Assembly: GCA_964465125.1 (NCBI GenBank)
Contig: CAYXIO010000010.1
Location: forward strand, 22,610-86,609
Reading direction: 5' to 3'
Source of the DNA: CAYOHG01 sp964465125
GTDB lineage: Bacteria > Planctomycetota > Phycisphaerae > UBA1845 > Fen-1342
DNA: 64,000 nucleotides
Below, in pieces: positions 37,958 to 46,970 of this stretch. Made by a program: the position numbers and the translations under genes. The notes under the pieces are model-generated. The model did not search any database. It saw only the letters and a program-made list of their open reading frames with translations, and was not told where the DNA came from. Position 1 is the stretch's first letter. Each line of letters begins with the position of its first letter.

Positions 37958-40900
37958 TCCGTGAGCGCCGCGTGCAGGGGAGGCACGGGAGACCGCACGC
38001 TCAGGCCGCCCAGGGAGCGCGGCGTACCAACGGCGCGGTCCCCTGGCTCACCGTGCGCGGGGCCACCCATAACAACCTCAAGCACATCGACGTGCGCTTC
38101 CCGCTCGGGCGGTTTGTGGGCGTCACGGGCGTCTCCGGCTCGGGCAAGAGCTCGCTGGTCAACGACATCCTCTACGCCGCGCTCGCCCGTGAGTTGAACA
38201 AGGCCACGACACTTGAACCCGGCCCACACGCCGGCCTCGACGGCCTCCCGCACCTCGACAAGGTCATCGCGATCGACCAGTCGCCGATCGGCCGCACGCC
38301 GCGCAGCAACCCGGCGACGTACATCAAGGTCTTCGACGAAATCCGCGACCTGTTCGCCGAGCTGCCGGACGCGAAGCTGCGCGGTTACAAGCCGGGGCGG
38401 TTCAGCTTCAACGTGGCGACGGCGCGTGGCGGGGGGCGCTGCGAGGCGTGCGAGGGCAACGGGGCCAACCGCATCGAGATGGACTTCCTGGCGGACGTGT
38501 GGGTGACCTGCCCGGTGTGCGAAGGCCGGCGGTTCAGCCGCGAAACGCTCCAGATGCACTTCAAGGGCCAGTCGATCCAGGACGTGCTCGAAATGGAGGT
38601 CGGCGCGGCGCTCGAATTGTTCGAAAACCAGGGCCGCATTCGCAACATGCTCCAGACGCTGCACGACGTGGGGCTCGACTACATCAAGCTCGGGCAGTCG
38701 AGCACGACGCTCTCCGGCGGCGAGGCGCAGCGCATCAAGCTGGCCCGCGAGCTGGTCAAGAAGCCGACCGGCCGGACGCTGTACGTCCTGGACGAACCCA
38801 CCACCGGCCTGCACTTCGCGGACATCCGCAAGCTGCTGACGGTGCTGCACAGCTTCGTCGACGCCGGCAACACCGTCGTTGTGATCGAACACAACCTCGA
38901 CGTGCTCAAGACCGCCGATTGGATCATCGATCTCGGCCCCGAGGGCGGCGAGGCCGGCGGCGAGGTCGTCGCCGCGGGCACGCCTGAGGACGTGGCGGCG
39001 TGTGCGGCGTCGTATACCGGGCAGGCGTTGCGGAGCGTGCTCGGCGCGAAGTCCGATGTCAGAAGTGTGATAGAAGTCAGAAGTCAGAAGTCAGAGGCCC
39101 CGGAGCGCGCTGGGCAAGGCGCGACTGGTACTTCTGACTTCTCACTTCATACTTCTCACTTCGTTTCTGTCGTCGGCGCGCGCCAGCACAATCTGAAAGA
39201 CCTCACCGTCTCCTTTCCGCGCGACCGGATGACCGTCTGCACCGGCGTGTCGGGTTCGGGCAAGACCAGCTTCGCGATCGACACCGTTTTCACGGAGGGC
39301 TATCGGCGCTACGTCGAGTCGCTGTCCGCGTACGCCCGCCAGTTCCTCGGGCAGATGGCCAAGCCGGCGGTGGACCACGTCCACGGCCTGTCGCCGGCCA
39401 TCTGCATCGAGCAGCGGGCCGCGGGCAAGAGCCCGCGCTCGACAGTCGGCACCGTCACCGAAATCTACGACTACATGCGCGTCTTGTGGGCCCGCATCGG
39501 CACGCGCTACTGCCCGCACTGCGACGTGCCCATCGGCACGCAGACCGCCGATGAAATCGTCGCGCGCGTCATGGCCCTCGACGAGGGCACGCCGATCATC
39601 CTGCTCGCCCCTATCACGCTGGGCGACGGCGAATCGTACGCGGGGCTGTTCAACCGGCTGAAAGCATCGGGCTACACACGTGTGCGGATCGACGGCGAGA
39701 TTCGCCTGACGGCCCACGCTGCAACGCTCGATGTCCGCCGCAAGCACCGCGTCGAAGTGGTCGTCGATCGGACGGTCGTACGCGGCAAGTCGCGCGGCCG
39801 GATCGCCGAGAGCATCGAGCACGCGCTCTCGCTCGGCAATGGCGTGATGACGTTGCTCGTCGAGGCCGTGGAGACGGTTGCGGAAGAGGGGCACGAAGGC
39901 ACGAAGGCACGAAGGCACGAAGGGGAGCATCGGCCTCCGGCCGGTGCGGTTGGGGAGCATGGGCCTCCGGCCCGTGCAGATGTGAGCGAGGACGGAGAGC
40001 CGGGCCCATCCGTTCCCACCTTCCCACCTTCCCACGTGCTCACGACTCCCGCCCGCGAATTCATGTACTCGCAGAAGCTCGTCTGCACCCGCTGCGGCAC
40101 GAGCTTCGAGGAACTCGGCCCCCACCACTTCAGCTTCAACAGCCCGCTGGGCTGGTGCGAAACGTGCGAGGGCCTCGGCGTGCAACGCGGGGCGCCCGCC
40201 GCCGCCATCATCGCCCGGCCCAATCGCACGCTGTTCGACGGGGCCATCGCCGGCTGGGCACGCATCGAGCGGCGTTCACCGCTGGGCCGTCTGCTGACGA
40301 AACTGTGCGAGCACCTGGGGGTGGGCCCCGAAACGCCGCTGCGCGACTGGACCGCGGAGCAACGCCGGACGCTGATGTTCGGCGCGGACGGCGGCACGTG
40401 GCTCGACGGCGGCGCGCTGTCCGCGGGCGTCCGCTTCGGCTGGCGGGGTTTTTTCCCCACGATCGACCACGCCACGCGCACTTCGTGGTCGTTCCGGCAC
40501 CAACTCCGCCACGTGGTCACCGAGATTCCCTGCGTGACCTGTCGCGGCGGACGCCTGCGGCCGGACGCGGCGGCGGTGCGGCTCGGCGAGGCGTCGATCG
40601 TGAAGGTCTGCGAGCTGCCGCTGGCGCAGGCGGCGGCGTTCTTCCGCGACCTGAAGCTCGACGCCCGCGCGCGGCGGATCGCCGGCGAGTTGCTCAAGGA
40701 GACCCGCGATCGCCTCCAGTTTCTGCTGGACGTGGGGTTGGACTACCTGACGTTGCACCGCGCCGCGCCGACGCTGTCCGGCGGCGAAGCGCAGCGGATT
40801 CGGCTCGCCAGTCAGATCGGCAGCGGGCTGTCCGGCGTTTTGTACGTGTTGGATGAGCCGACGATCGGCTTGCACCCGCGCGACACGCAACGGCTCGTCG

Positions 40901-42948
40901 ATGCGCTGCTCAAGCTGCGTGACTTGGGGAACACGCTGCTGCTGGTCGAACACGACCGCGACGTGATCCGCCGAGCGGATCGGCTGCTGGACTTCGGTCC
41001 CGGCGCGGGGGTCACCGGCGGCCGGATCGTCGCGCAAGGCGTGCCCGCCGAGTTCGTCGGGGAGCATCGGCCTCCGGCCGGTGTGGCTGTCGGCGAAGCT
41101 GAAGAGGCGCCCGAGTCTCTGACGCGCGGCTACCTGTCCGGTCAGATCGCGATTCCGATCCCGCGGAATCGCCGGCCGGTGGACCACGAAACGACCTGGC
41201 TCGTCGTCCGCGGCGCGCGGCAGAACAACCTCAAGCACATCGATGTGCCCATCCCGCTTGGCCGGTTCGTCTGCATTACCGGCGTTTCCGGCTCCGGCAA
41301 GAGTTCACTGGTCAGCGACATCCTCTGGCCGGCCCTGGCCAACACGTTAAACAACGCGAGCCTGACGGTCGGCGACCACGACGACATCGAAGTCGGCACG
41401 CGGTCGAGTGCAGATGGCCCCTTCGTCGCTGCATCGCTGCGGCGCTTCTTCGCGCGGCGCGGCGACGCGGCCATCGACAAGGTCATCAACGTCGACCAGT
41501 CGCCGATCGGCACCACGCCCACCAGCAACCCGGCCACCTACACCGGCGTCTTCGACGGCATCCGCGAGCTGTTCGCCCGGCTGCCCGACTCGAAGATGCG
41601 CGGCTACAACGCCAACCGCTTCAGCTTCAACCGCCCCGGCGGGCGCTGCGAACCGTGCGAGGGCTACGGCCAGCGGCGGATCGAGATGCACTTCATGCCC
41701 GACGTGTGGGTCGAGTGCGACACCTGTCGCGGGCGGCGTTACAACCCCGAGACGCTCGCGGTGCGCTTCAAGGGCAAGAACATCGCCGACGTGCTCGACC
41801 TACGGGTCAACGAGGCCCTGGAATTGTTCGCGAACGTGCCGCGGCTGCGGCGGATGCTCCAGACGCTTGCCGACGTCGGCTTGGATTACGTGCAGCTCGG
41901 GCAGCCGGCGCCGACGCTCTCCGGGGGCGAGGCGCAGCGCGTGAAGCTGGCCGCGGAGTTGGGTCAGCCCGACACCGGCCGCACGTTCTACATTCTCGAT
42001 GAGCCGACCACGGGGCTGCACTTCGACGACATCCGCAAGCTGCTGAGCGTGATCCACCGGCTCGTCGATCTGGGCAACTCCGTCCTCGTCGTTGAGCACA
42101 ACCTCGACGTGCTGAAGTGCGCGGATTGGCTCATCGACCTCGGCCCCGAGGCTGGCGACGATGGCGGGTATATCGTCGCCGCGGGCACGCCCGAGCAGAT
42201 TGCAAATGCAGAATGCAGAAGGAAGAATGCAGAAGAATCGTCCGCCGCGGATGGGGTTTCTGCATTTTGCATTCTGCCTTCGGCATTTGCTTCACATACG
42301 GCCGCAGCGCTGCGGCCGGTACTCGCCGCCGGCCCGTACGAAGACCGCAAGCCCCACGATCCCGCCGCACACGCCGCCCGCACGCTCGCCGCGGAGAAGG
42401 CCGGCTTCGGCGACGTGGGCCGCGAGGTGCGGATGCCGTGGCAGGTGGACGGCCGCAAGTGGCACCTTGAGCAGCGCGGCACGCGCGACGACCAGCCGCG
42501 GCGGTGGGAGCCGGCGGCGCTCGAACATGTCGTTGACCTCGTGCAGAAGACCGGGCGCGCGGCACGACCGAACGGTGCGGACAATCTGTTTGCGGCCACG
42601 AATTGGAACGAGCGCGCCAGCGTCGAAATCACCGCGCCGGAGGCGGCGTACTGGTTCCTGCACGCCCTGACTGGCGGCGAGTGGCTGCTGGAGCTGTACT
42701 TCCGCACCCCGCCGGGCACGTTCAAGTGGCGGGCCTTGGACGCCGAACTCGGCCTGAAGACGCTTGACGAGCGGAAGGATCTGGAGACCTACGGCGATTG
42801 GGCGCGGGTGGACGTGCGGCCCCGCGTGGACGGCTGGGAGGCGGTCGTTGTGTACGTCCACGACCGCACCGAGATCGACACACCCGCGTTCCGCAAGTTC
42901 ATCAAGCAGGCGGTGGCCGCGTATCAAAAAGGGCTCGGGCTCGTGTGA
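37954..42948 (+). CDS. uvrA: giant UvrA: extra C-terminal-half module fused to a full UvrA
   Basis: 1664 residues, well above the usual ~950. Order: an extra module matching the second ATPase half (Walker A GVSGSGKSS near 60, LDEPTTGLH near 281); then a complete UvrA with first ATPase (Walker A near 431, zinc-module Cys pairs from 712, LDEPTIGLH near 967) and second ATPase (Walker A near 1110, LDEPTTGLH near 1349); then a 200-residue C-terminal extension of unknown role. Linkers at about 369-404, 646-694, 1036-1044 and 1417-1446 are encoded by repeat insertions. UvrA recognises DNA damage and loads UvrB. The start is TTG 37954 and is weakly supported. Confidence 0.9.
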   Translation: MIRERRVQGRHGRPHAQAAQGARRTNGAVPWLTVRGATHNNLKHIDVRFPLGRFVGVTGVSGSGKSSLVNDILYAALARELNKATTLEPGPHAGLDGLPHLDKVIAIDQSPIGRTPRSNPATYIKVFDEIRDLFAELPDAKLRGYKPGRFSFNVATARGGGRCEACEGNGANRIEMDFLADVWVTCPVCEGRRFSRETLQMHFKGQSIQDVLEMEVGAALELFENQGRIRNMLQTLHDVGLDYIKLGQSSTTLSGGEAQRIKLARELVKKPTGRTLYVLDEPTTGLHFADIRKLLTVLHSFVDAGNTVVVIEHNLDVLKTADWIIDLGPEGGEAGGEVVAAGTPEDVAACAASYTGQALRSVLGAKSDVRSVIEVRSQKSEAPERAGQGATGTSDFSLHTSHFVSVVGARQHNLKDLTVSFPRDRMTVCTGVSGSGKTSFAIDTVFTEGYRRYVESLSAYARQFLGQMAKPAVDHVHGLSPAICIEQRAAGKSPRSTVGTVTEIYDYMRVLWARIGTRYCPHCDVPIGTQTADEIVARVMALDEGTPIILLAPITLGDGESYAGLFNRLKASGYTRVRIDGEIRLTAHAATLDVRRKHRVEVVVDRTVVRGKSRGRIAESIEHALSLGNGVMTLLVEAVETVAEEGHEGTKARRHEGEHRPPAGAVGEHGPPARADVSEDGEPGPSVPTFPPSHVLTTPAREFMYSQKLVCTRCGTSFEELGPHHFSFNSPLGWCETCEGLGVQRGAPAAAIIARPNRTLFDGAIAGWARIERRSPLGRLLTKLCEHLGVGPETPLRDWTAEQRRTLMFGADGGTWLDGGALSAGVRFGWRGFFPTIDHATRTSWSFRHQLRHVVTEIPCVTCRGGRLRPDAAAVRLGEASIVKVCELPLAQAAAFFRDLKLDARARRIAGELLKETRDRLQFLLDVGLDYLTLHRAAPTLSGGEAQRIRLASQIGSGLSGVLYVLDEPTIGLHPRDTQRLVDALLKLRDLGNTLLLVEHDRDVIRRADRLLDFGPGAGVTGGRIVAQGVPAEFVGEHRPPAGVAVGEAEEAPESLTRGYLSGQIAIPIPRNRRPVDHETTWLVVRGARQNNLKHIDVPIPLGRFVCITGVSGSGKSSLVSDILWPALANTLNNASLTVGDHDDIEVGTRSSADGPFVAASLRRFFARRGDAAIDKVINVDQSPIGTTPTSNPATYTGVFDGIRELFARLPDSKMRGYNANRFSFNRPGGRCEPCEGYGQRRIEMHFMPDVWVECDTCRGRRYNPETLAVRFKGKNIADVLDLRVNEALELFANVPRLRRMLQTLADVGLDYVQLGQPAPTLSGGEAQRVKLAAELGQPDTGRTFYILDEPTTGLHFDDIRKLLSVIHRLVDLGNSVLVVEHNLDVLKCADWLIDLGPEAGDDGGYIVAAGTPEQIANAECRRKNAEESSAADGVSAFCILPSAFASHTAAALRPVLAAGPYEDRKPHDPAAHAARTLAAEKAGFGDVGREVRMPWQVDGRKWHLEQRGTRDDQPRRWEPAALEHVVDLVQKTGRAARPNGADNLFAATNWNERASVEITAPEAAYWFLHALTGGEWLLELYFRTPPGTFKWRALDAELGLKTLDERKDLETYGDWARVDVRPRVDGWEAVVVYVHDRTEIDTPAFRKFIKQAVAAYQKGLGLV
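39061..39165. repeat. inverted AGAAGTCAG-type repeat inside uvrA
   Basis: Tandem AGAAGTC units (39070-39096) are mirrored by GACTTCT/CACTTC units at 39129-39165. It lies in frame at the junction of the extra module and the first full ATPase. Confidence 0.85.
39891..40035 (+). repeat. compound repeat insertion inside uvrA
   Basis: Four tandem GCACGAAG units (39891-39922), two family A palindromes (39923-39947 and 39953-39977, read GEHRPPAGA and GEHGPPARA) and TTCCCACC triplication (40013-40035). The whole block is in frame in a surface loop just before the zinc module. Confidence 0.88.
41060..41084 (+). repeat. family A element inside uvrA
   Basis: Third family A copy in uvrA, read in frame as GEHRPPAG in the linker after the first ATPase. 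Confidence 0.85.
42202..42291. repeat. inverted ATGCAGA-type repeat inside uvrA
   Basis: Arms 42202-42236 and about 42256-42291 carry AATGCAGA/TCTGCATT motifs and can pair over about 30 bp. It is in frame (NAECRRKNAEE ... AFCILPSAF) between the last ATPase and the C-terminal extension. Confidence 0.88.
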
Positions 42949-42960
42949 GGAACTTGCCCC

Positions 42961-43617
42961 ATGCTGGATGCGCTGCCCAAACGCGCGTTTTTCACCTTCG
43001 AGCTGCCGATCCAGCACATCGCGCGACCGCCGCGCATCGACGGCGACGTGAGCAAGTGGGGCCGCAAGTACCTGGTCCCGCCGCTTGTCGCGCTTGAAGA
43101 CCGCGACCCGTTTGCGGATGTGTATTGGGCGTGGCACGAGGACGGCTTTTTCGCCGCGTTCGACGTGCCCAACCGCGCCGGCCGGCCGCGCTGCGACGTG
43201 TCGCACTGGTGGAAAGGCGACGGCGTCCGCCTGTGCCTGGACACTCGCGATGCCCGCGACGTGAAACGGGCGACCCGCTTCTGCCATTTCTTCTACGCCC
43301 TCCCGCTCGGCGGCGGACCGGACGGCAAGCGACCGGTGGTCGGCACGCATCGCATGAGCCACGCCAAGGAGCCGCCGCCGCCGGTCGACCTGACGCAGCT
43401 CAAGGTCGCGGCGCGCGTCGAACGCGCGGGCTACACGCTTGAACTCGGCCTGCCCGCAGCGTGCCTGAACGGCTGGGATCCGGTCGAGCACGGGCGGATC
43501 GGTGTCTTCTACAAGGTCAACGACCTCGTCCGCGGCGAACAGCACCTGACCGTCAACGACGATCTGGGCTGGAACGCCGACCCCAGCACCTGGGCCACCG
43601 GCGTGCTGGTGCGCTAG
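42961..43617 (+). CDS. CBM9-like sugar-binding domain protein
   Basis: 218 residues, 12 bp after uvrA. The sequence RPPRIDGDVSKWGRKYLVPPLV, then a DVYWAWHEDGFFAAFDVPN strand and DGVRLCLDTRD match the carbohydrate-binding module 9/DOMON-like pattern (w-x-ID-G-x-x-W and D-x-v-e-l-y-x-d). No signal peptide is seen, so it may be cytoplasmic. Whether it works with UvrA is unknown; the position suggests co-transcription only. Confidence 0.72.
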   Translation: MLDALPKRAFFTFELPIQHIARPPRIDGDVSKWGRKYLVPPLVALEDRDPFADVYWAWHEDGFFAAFDVPNRAGRPRCDVSHWWKGDGVRLCLDTRDARDVKRATRFCHFFYALPLGGGPDGKRPVVGTHRMSHAKEPPPPVDLTQLKVAARVERAGYTLELGLPAACLNGWDPVEHGRIGVFYKVNDLVRGEQHLTVNDDLGWNADPSTWATGVLVR

Positions 43618-43707
43618 GCGCGGGGGCGGACCTGGCCCTTGCGTTTTCGGCCCGGCGGGCGCAGAATAGGCGCCTAGAAAAAACCGTAATCCTTGAAAGG
43701 AGCGCCC

Positions 43708-44031
43708 ATGCTCAAACGCCGGCCGCAGATCAACTTCCAGGTCGATGAACCGCTGAAGCTCCTGTACGACGAGGCGAAGATCGTCGGGCATTGGGTTACA
43801 CGCTTCTGTGCCGCGGGCCTGCTGGTCATGGTGGAGGACCCGCGGGTGCGGGTGCGGGCCCTGCAACGTCTGCGGGACTGGGAAATCGAATACGCCGACG
43901 CCTCGCCCGACGACATTCGCGCGTTCGTGCAGGGGGCCGAAGCCGCGATGCAGCGCGCTGCTCGAGGAAGTCGGCCAGCCCCGAAAGCTCGCCCGAAGCG
44001 AAAAACGGCAACACGCGCGCGATCCGAATGA
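43708..44031 (+). CDS. small basic-tailed protein, unknown
   Basis: 107 residues; ATG 43708 with GAAAGGAG leader. The first 75 residues look globular and helical (INFQVDEPLKLLYDEAKIVG, VEDPRVRVRALQRLRDWEIEYADASPDDIRAFVQ); the last 30 are Lys/Arg/Ala-rich, possibly DNA- or RNA-interacting. The last 205 bp overlap a minus-strand open frame with its own strong ribosome binding site. Confidence 0.6.
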   Translation: MLKRRPQINFQVDEPLKLLYDEAKIVGHWVTRFCAAGLLVMVEDPRVRVRALQRLRDWEIEYADASPDDIRAFVQGAEAAMQRAARGSRPAPKARPKRKTATRARSE

Positions 44032-44083
44032 ACTGGGCCTCGCGCACCTGCTCCCCACAACCCTGCGTCGGCATTTGCGACAT
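43826..44083 (-). CDS. possible antisense-overlapping small gene
   Basis: 86 residues from ATG 44083, which has AAGGAGG nine bases upstream, one of the best leaders in the window. The N-terminal half (MSQMPTQGCGEQVREAQFIR, then FFASGELSGLADFLEQRAA) looks protein-like; the C-terminal half is Arg/Pro-rich and reads as a shadow of the opposite gene. Either a real short gene has lost its end, or only the first 45 codons are meaningful. Confidence 0.4.
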   Translation of the reverse strand: MSQMPTQGCGEQVREAQFIRIARVLPFFASGELSGLADFLEQRAASRLRPPARTRECRRARRRRIRFPSPADVAGPAPAPAGPPP

Positions 44084-44727
44084 GGTCACACACCTCCTTC
44101 GTTGACCATTTCCACGCCGCCGCGCCGGGACGCACCCGTAACGCGCAGCGGCTTCTCACGCGGGCGGCACGCCTTCCGTGGCGTCCGATTCCCTGGCCTG
44201 GCCGACCCGCCGGATTCGGGGAGGCATTCGCGACAGCGAATCCGACGGTGTCAGTGTACGGTATTTGTTAGGTCATGTAAAGCCCAACCTCACCGCCTTT
44301 CGGCGGCGTTCTTCCGCTGGCTCCGCCGCCCTGTCGCACGAATCGCGATGTTGCATCCGTGAAACATTGCTAGGCGCGCAATCGCCCCATCGGCGGACAA
44401 AGCCTGGGGTAAACACCTGTAACATTAGGATTTACCCCAATACGCGGAGTCGCTTTGGTGCAGTGACGCAGAATCACCGCATCGTATCTGGGTGCGGAGC
44501 TGGGGCCTCCGGCCCGTGCGAATCCCGGCGCGCGGCTCGTCGCGCGAACTCGGCACAGATCCGCGCACGTCCGGGTCGACGCAGGCCGGGGCGCGACGTA
44601 GAATCTCCCACTGTTGGGCCGGACAGACTGATCAGGTATGTAGCGCCCGCGCTAGCCAGGAGCCGTGCGCGATCTTCTGGCGCCTGTGCCGGCTGGCGAG
44701 CACCTGCGGCGCGCATGAAAGGCAAGC
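44084..44727. other. long intergenic region with repeats
   Basis: About 640 bp with no supported gene. It holds an 8-bp inverted repeat GGGGTAAA/TTTACCCC (44406-44438, 17-nt spacer), a family A-like element at 44495-44519 (plus strand, CGGAGC form) and part of the CCCGGCGCGC palindrome near 44523. It lies between small genes and the radical SAM gene, whose promoter must be here. Confidence 0.5.
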
Positions 44728-46665
44728 ATGGAACTTCCCCGCCGTGACCGCGGCGATGAGTTGTGCCGACCGGGCGAGTTGGGTGCGTTGCGCGACCGGC
44801 TGCGGGCGCTTTCGCGCCGCCATGAGCTGGTCACCGTGATCGCGTGCGCGTTCGATCACCGCACGCGTATGCTGCCGTTCATCTATGCCGACACGCGCAT
44901 GGCGCCGGCGGGCGCACGGGCGATCGGCGCGGCCCTGGCCGACGCCGGCTTCGCGAAGACGCGCATCGTCCTCCAACAATGGAACCCGAACTTCCGTCCG
45001 GCCGAGATGCGCCTCGACGGCCGCGTGCCCGATCTGTTCCTGGTCTCGAGCATGCAGATCCATACCGCGGCGTGCCATGCGCTCATCCGCGACGCGTGCC
45101 GCATCGACCCCGCGCACCGTCCGTTGATCGTCGCCGGCGGTCCGAAGGTCGTGTACGAACCCTGGGACGTGTTCGGTGCGGAGGCGCGCGCTGCCTGGGG
45201 CCCCGATGTGGCCGTGACCGGCGAGGAATTCGTCCTGCTCAGCCTGCTGGAGCGGCTACTGGAGTTGCGGGGCGGCGCTGAGGGGATGCGCAGCACGTTT
45301 CAGCGTGCGCGGGATACCGGGCTGCTCGCGGACATTCCAGGGTTGGTATACGCCCGCTTCGCTCCAAACGGCGCGACGGACGCGCTGATCGATACCGGCG
45401 TGCAACGCCTGGTCGGCGACCTCGATGAGCTGCCGCATCCCGCGCTGGGCTTCCGCCTGCTCGAAGCGCCGAGCCGGCGTACGACGTTGCAGTCGCGGGC
45501 GCTCGCGGCCGACCAGGTGCGCCGCCATACCCCGATCGCCGCGCTGGTCCTGACGTTTGGCTGCAAGTTCAACTGCCCCTATTGCCCGATCCCCGCGTAC
45601 AATCAGCGGCAGCACCGGGTGAAGAGCGGGGCACGCGTCGCCGCTGAGTTTGTGCGCCTGCACCGCGAGTATGGGCTGCGGTACTACTTCGGTGCGGACG
45701 ACAATTTCTTCAACCACAAGCAACGCACGCTCGAGATCGTCGAGACGCTCGCCCGGACGGAAATCGACGGCCGGCCCATCCGGAAGCAGGTGCGCTGGGG
45801 CACGGAAGTCACGGTCCACGACACGCTCCAATTGCGCGACCACCTGGCGACGGTCCGAACCGCCGGCGTGCGGGCCCTGTGGCTGGGCGTCGAGGACCTG
45901 ACCGCCACGCTGGTCAACAAGGGCCAGAGCGTGGACAAGACGGCCGAGGCGTTCGGTCTGCTGCGGCAACGCGGCATCTGCCCGATGCCGATGATGATGC
46001 ACCACGACACGCAGCCGCTGTTGACGCGCGGCGGCGCCTATGGGCTGCTGAATCAGGTGCGGTTGCTCCGCAAGGCCGGAGCGATCAGCCTGCAAGTTCT
46101 GATGATGACGCCGGCCACTGGTTCGCGCTTCTACGAAGGTGCGTATCGCGAAGGGCGCGTCTACGCCCGCGCGGGCGACCGGCGCGTCGAGCCCTACATG
46201 TTGGATGCCAACTACGTCGTCGCCTCGGAGCACCGGCAGCCGTGGCGCAAGCAGCTCAACATCATGGCCGCGTACCTGTATTTCTATAACCCGCTGCGGT
46301 TCCTGTGGGCCATCGTGCGCCCGAAGAGCAAGTTGTATCTCGCGGACGCATTCATGCAACTCCTCGGCATGGCGGGCCTGCTGCGCACGATTCGGCGCAC
46401 CTTCGGCTGGGCCATGTGCCTGTGGCGCGGCGACATTCGTCGGCACACCTGCGTTCCGGTCGGTGCGCTGCCGCTCCAGGCGGTCGACGGGGGCCGCGCT
46501 GCTCATGCGTTGCCCGGCTTGTCCGCCGCGGGCCAGCCGGAGGCTCTGCCCCGGATCACACGGCGCAGGACAGCGGCCGCCCTGGGCGTAACCGATGCCC
46601 GCGCTATGGATGCGGCCGCGCCGTCCGTAATGGCGTTGCCCTTGAGAATGGACGCGGCGACATAA
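44728..46665 (+). CDS. radical SAM protein with B12-binding-like N-terminus
   Basis: 645 residues. The radical SAM cluster motif is CKFNCPYCPIPAYNQ (C-x3-C-x2-C) near residue 277, followed by a TIM-barrel core (YYFGADDNFFNHKQRTLEIVE, GVRALWLGVEDLT, GICPMPMMMHHDTQ). The N-terminal 200 residues have the layout of a B12-binding domain (LFLVSSMQIHTAACHALI, PLIVAGGPKVVYEPWDVFG) but lack the cobalt-ligating D-x-H-x-x-G, so cobalamin binding is doubtful. This matches the methylthiotransferase/BchE-like B12-radical-SAM superfamily; the substrate is unknown. Monocistronic. Confidence 0.85.
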   Translation: MELPRRDRGDELCRPGELGALRDRLRALSRRHELVTVIACAFDHRTRMLPFIYADTRMAPAGARAIGAALADAGFAKTRIVLQQWNPNFRPAEMRLDGRVPDLFLVSSMQIHTAACHALIRDACRIDPAHRPLIVAGGPKVVYEPWDVFGAEARAAWGPDVAVTGEEFVLLSLLERLLELRGGAEGMRSTFQRARDTGLLADIPGLVYARFAPNGATDALIDTGVQRLVGDLDELPHPALGFRLLEAPSRRTTLQSRALAADQVRRHTPIAALVLTFGCKFNCPYCPIPAYNQRQHRVKSGARVAAEFVRLHREYGLRYYFGADDNFFNHKQRTLEIVETLARTEIDGRPIRKQVRWGTEVTVHDTLQLRDHLATVRTAGVRALWLGVEDLTATLVNKGQSVDKTAEAFGLLRQRGICPMPMMMHHDTQPLLTRGGAYGLLNQVRLLRKAGAISLQVLMMTPATGSRFYEGAYREGRVYARAGDRRVEPYMLDANYVVASEHRQPWRKQLNIMAAYLYFYNPLRFLWAIVRPKSKLYLADAFMQLLGMAGLLRTIRRTFGWAMCLWRGDIRRHTCVPVGALPLQAVDGGRAAHALPGLSAAGQPEALPRITRRRTAAALGVTDARAMDAAAPSVMALPLRMDAAT

Positions 46666-46740
46666 GGCCCGGTGCGGCTGGCGCGGCGCGCCCGCGGGAG
46701 CGGAAGGGCTCATGGCGCATATCCCAGGATCGCCGCAGCT

Positions 46741-46861
46741 TGCTGAATCAACGTGCGCGCATGGGCGGCGCCTGTCCGAGCCGCGCGCGCCAGCTCGCGG
46801 ACAAAGTTGCGACCGCTCGCGCGGTCGGCTCGGACCTGCGCCGCCGAATCGCGCACGGTGA
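46741..46861 (+). repeat. 120-bp dispersed repeat, copy 2
   Basis: About 85% identical by eye to 29282-29401, starting at the same TGCTGAAT. Here it is outside genes, 76 bp after the radical SAM stop. Confidence 0.85.
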
Positions 46862-46928
46862 TTCAGTTTCTGGCAGCGTTCTTGGCAACCGACCCGAGAG
46901 ATGCCTTATTTGCGACGACTTACGTTAG

Positions 46929-46970
46929 TGGAGCCGATGAGATTCGAACTCACGACCTCTTGCATGCCAT
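46929..46970 (-). tRNA. 3' half of a tRNA (looks like tRNA-Ala, GGC anticodon), truncated
   Basis: On the minus strand the sequence has an anticodon loop-like AUGGCAU (GGC at positions 34-36), GCAAG, AGGUC, a T-arm GUGAG-UUCGAAU-CUCAU and acceptor strand CGGCUCC plus A. No GGAGCCG 5' acceptor strand or D-arm could be found within about 100 bp upstream. It is probably a non-functional remnant or the scar of an integration site, not a working tRNA. Confidence 0.5.

Noticed and set aside
42292..44058. 588-residue minus-strand open frame
   Set aside because: Shadow of uvrA and the CBM9-like gene; Arg/Ala/Val-rich without domain features.
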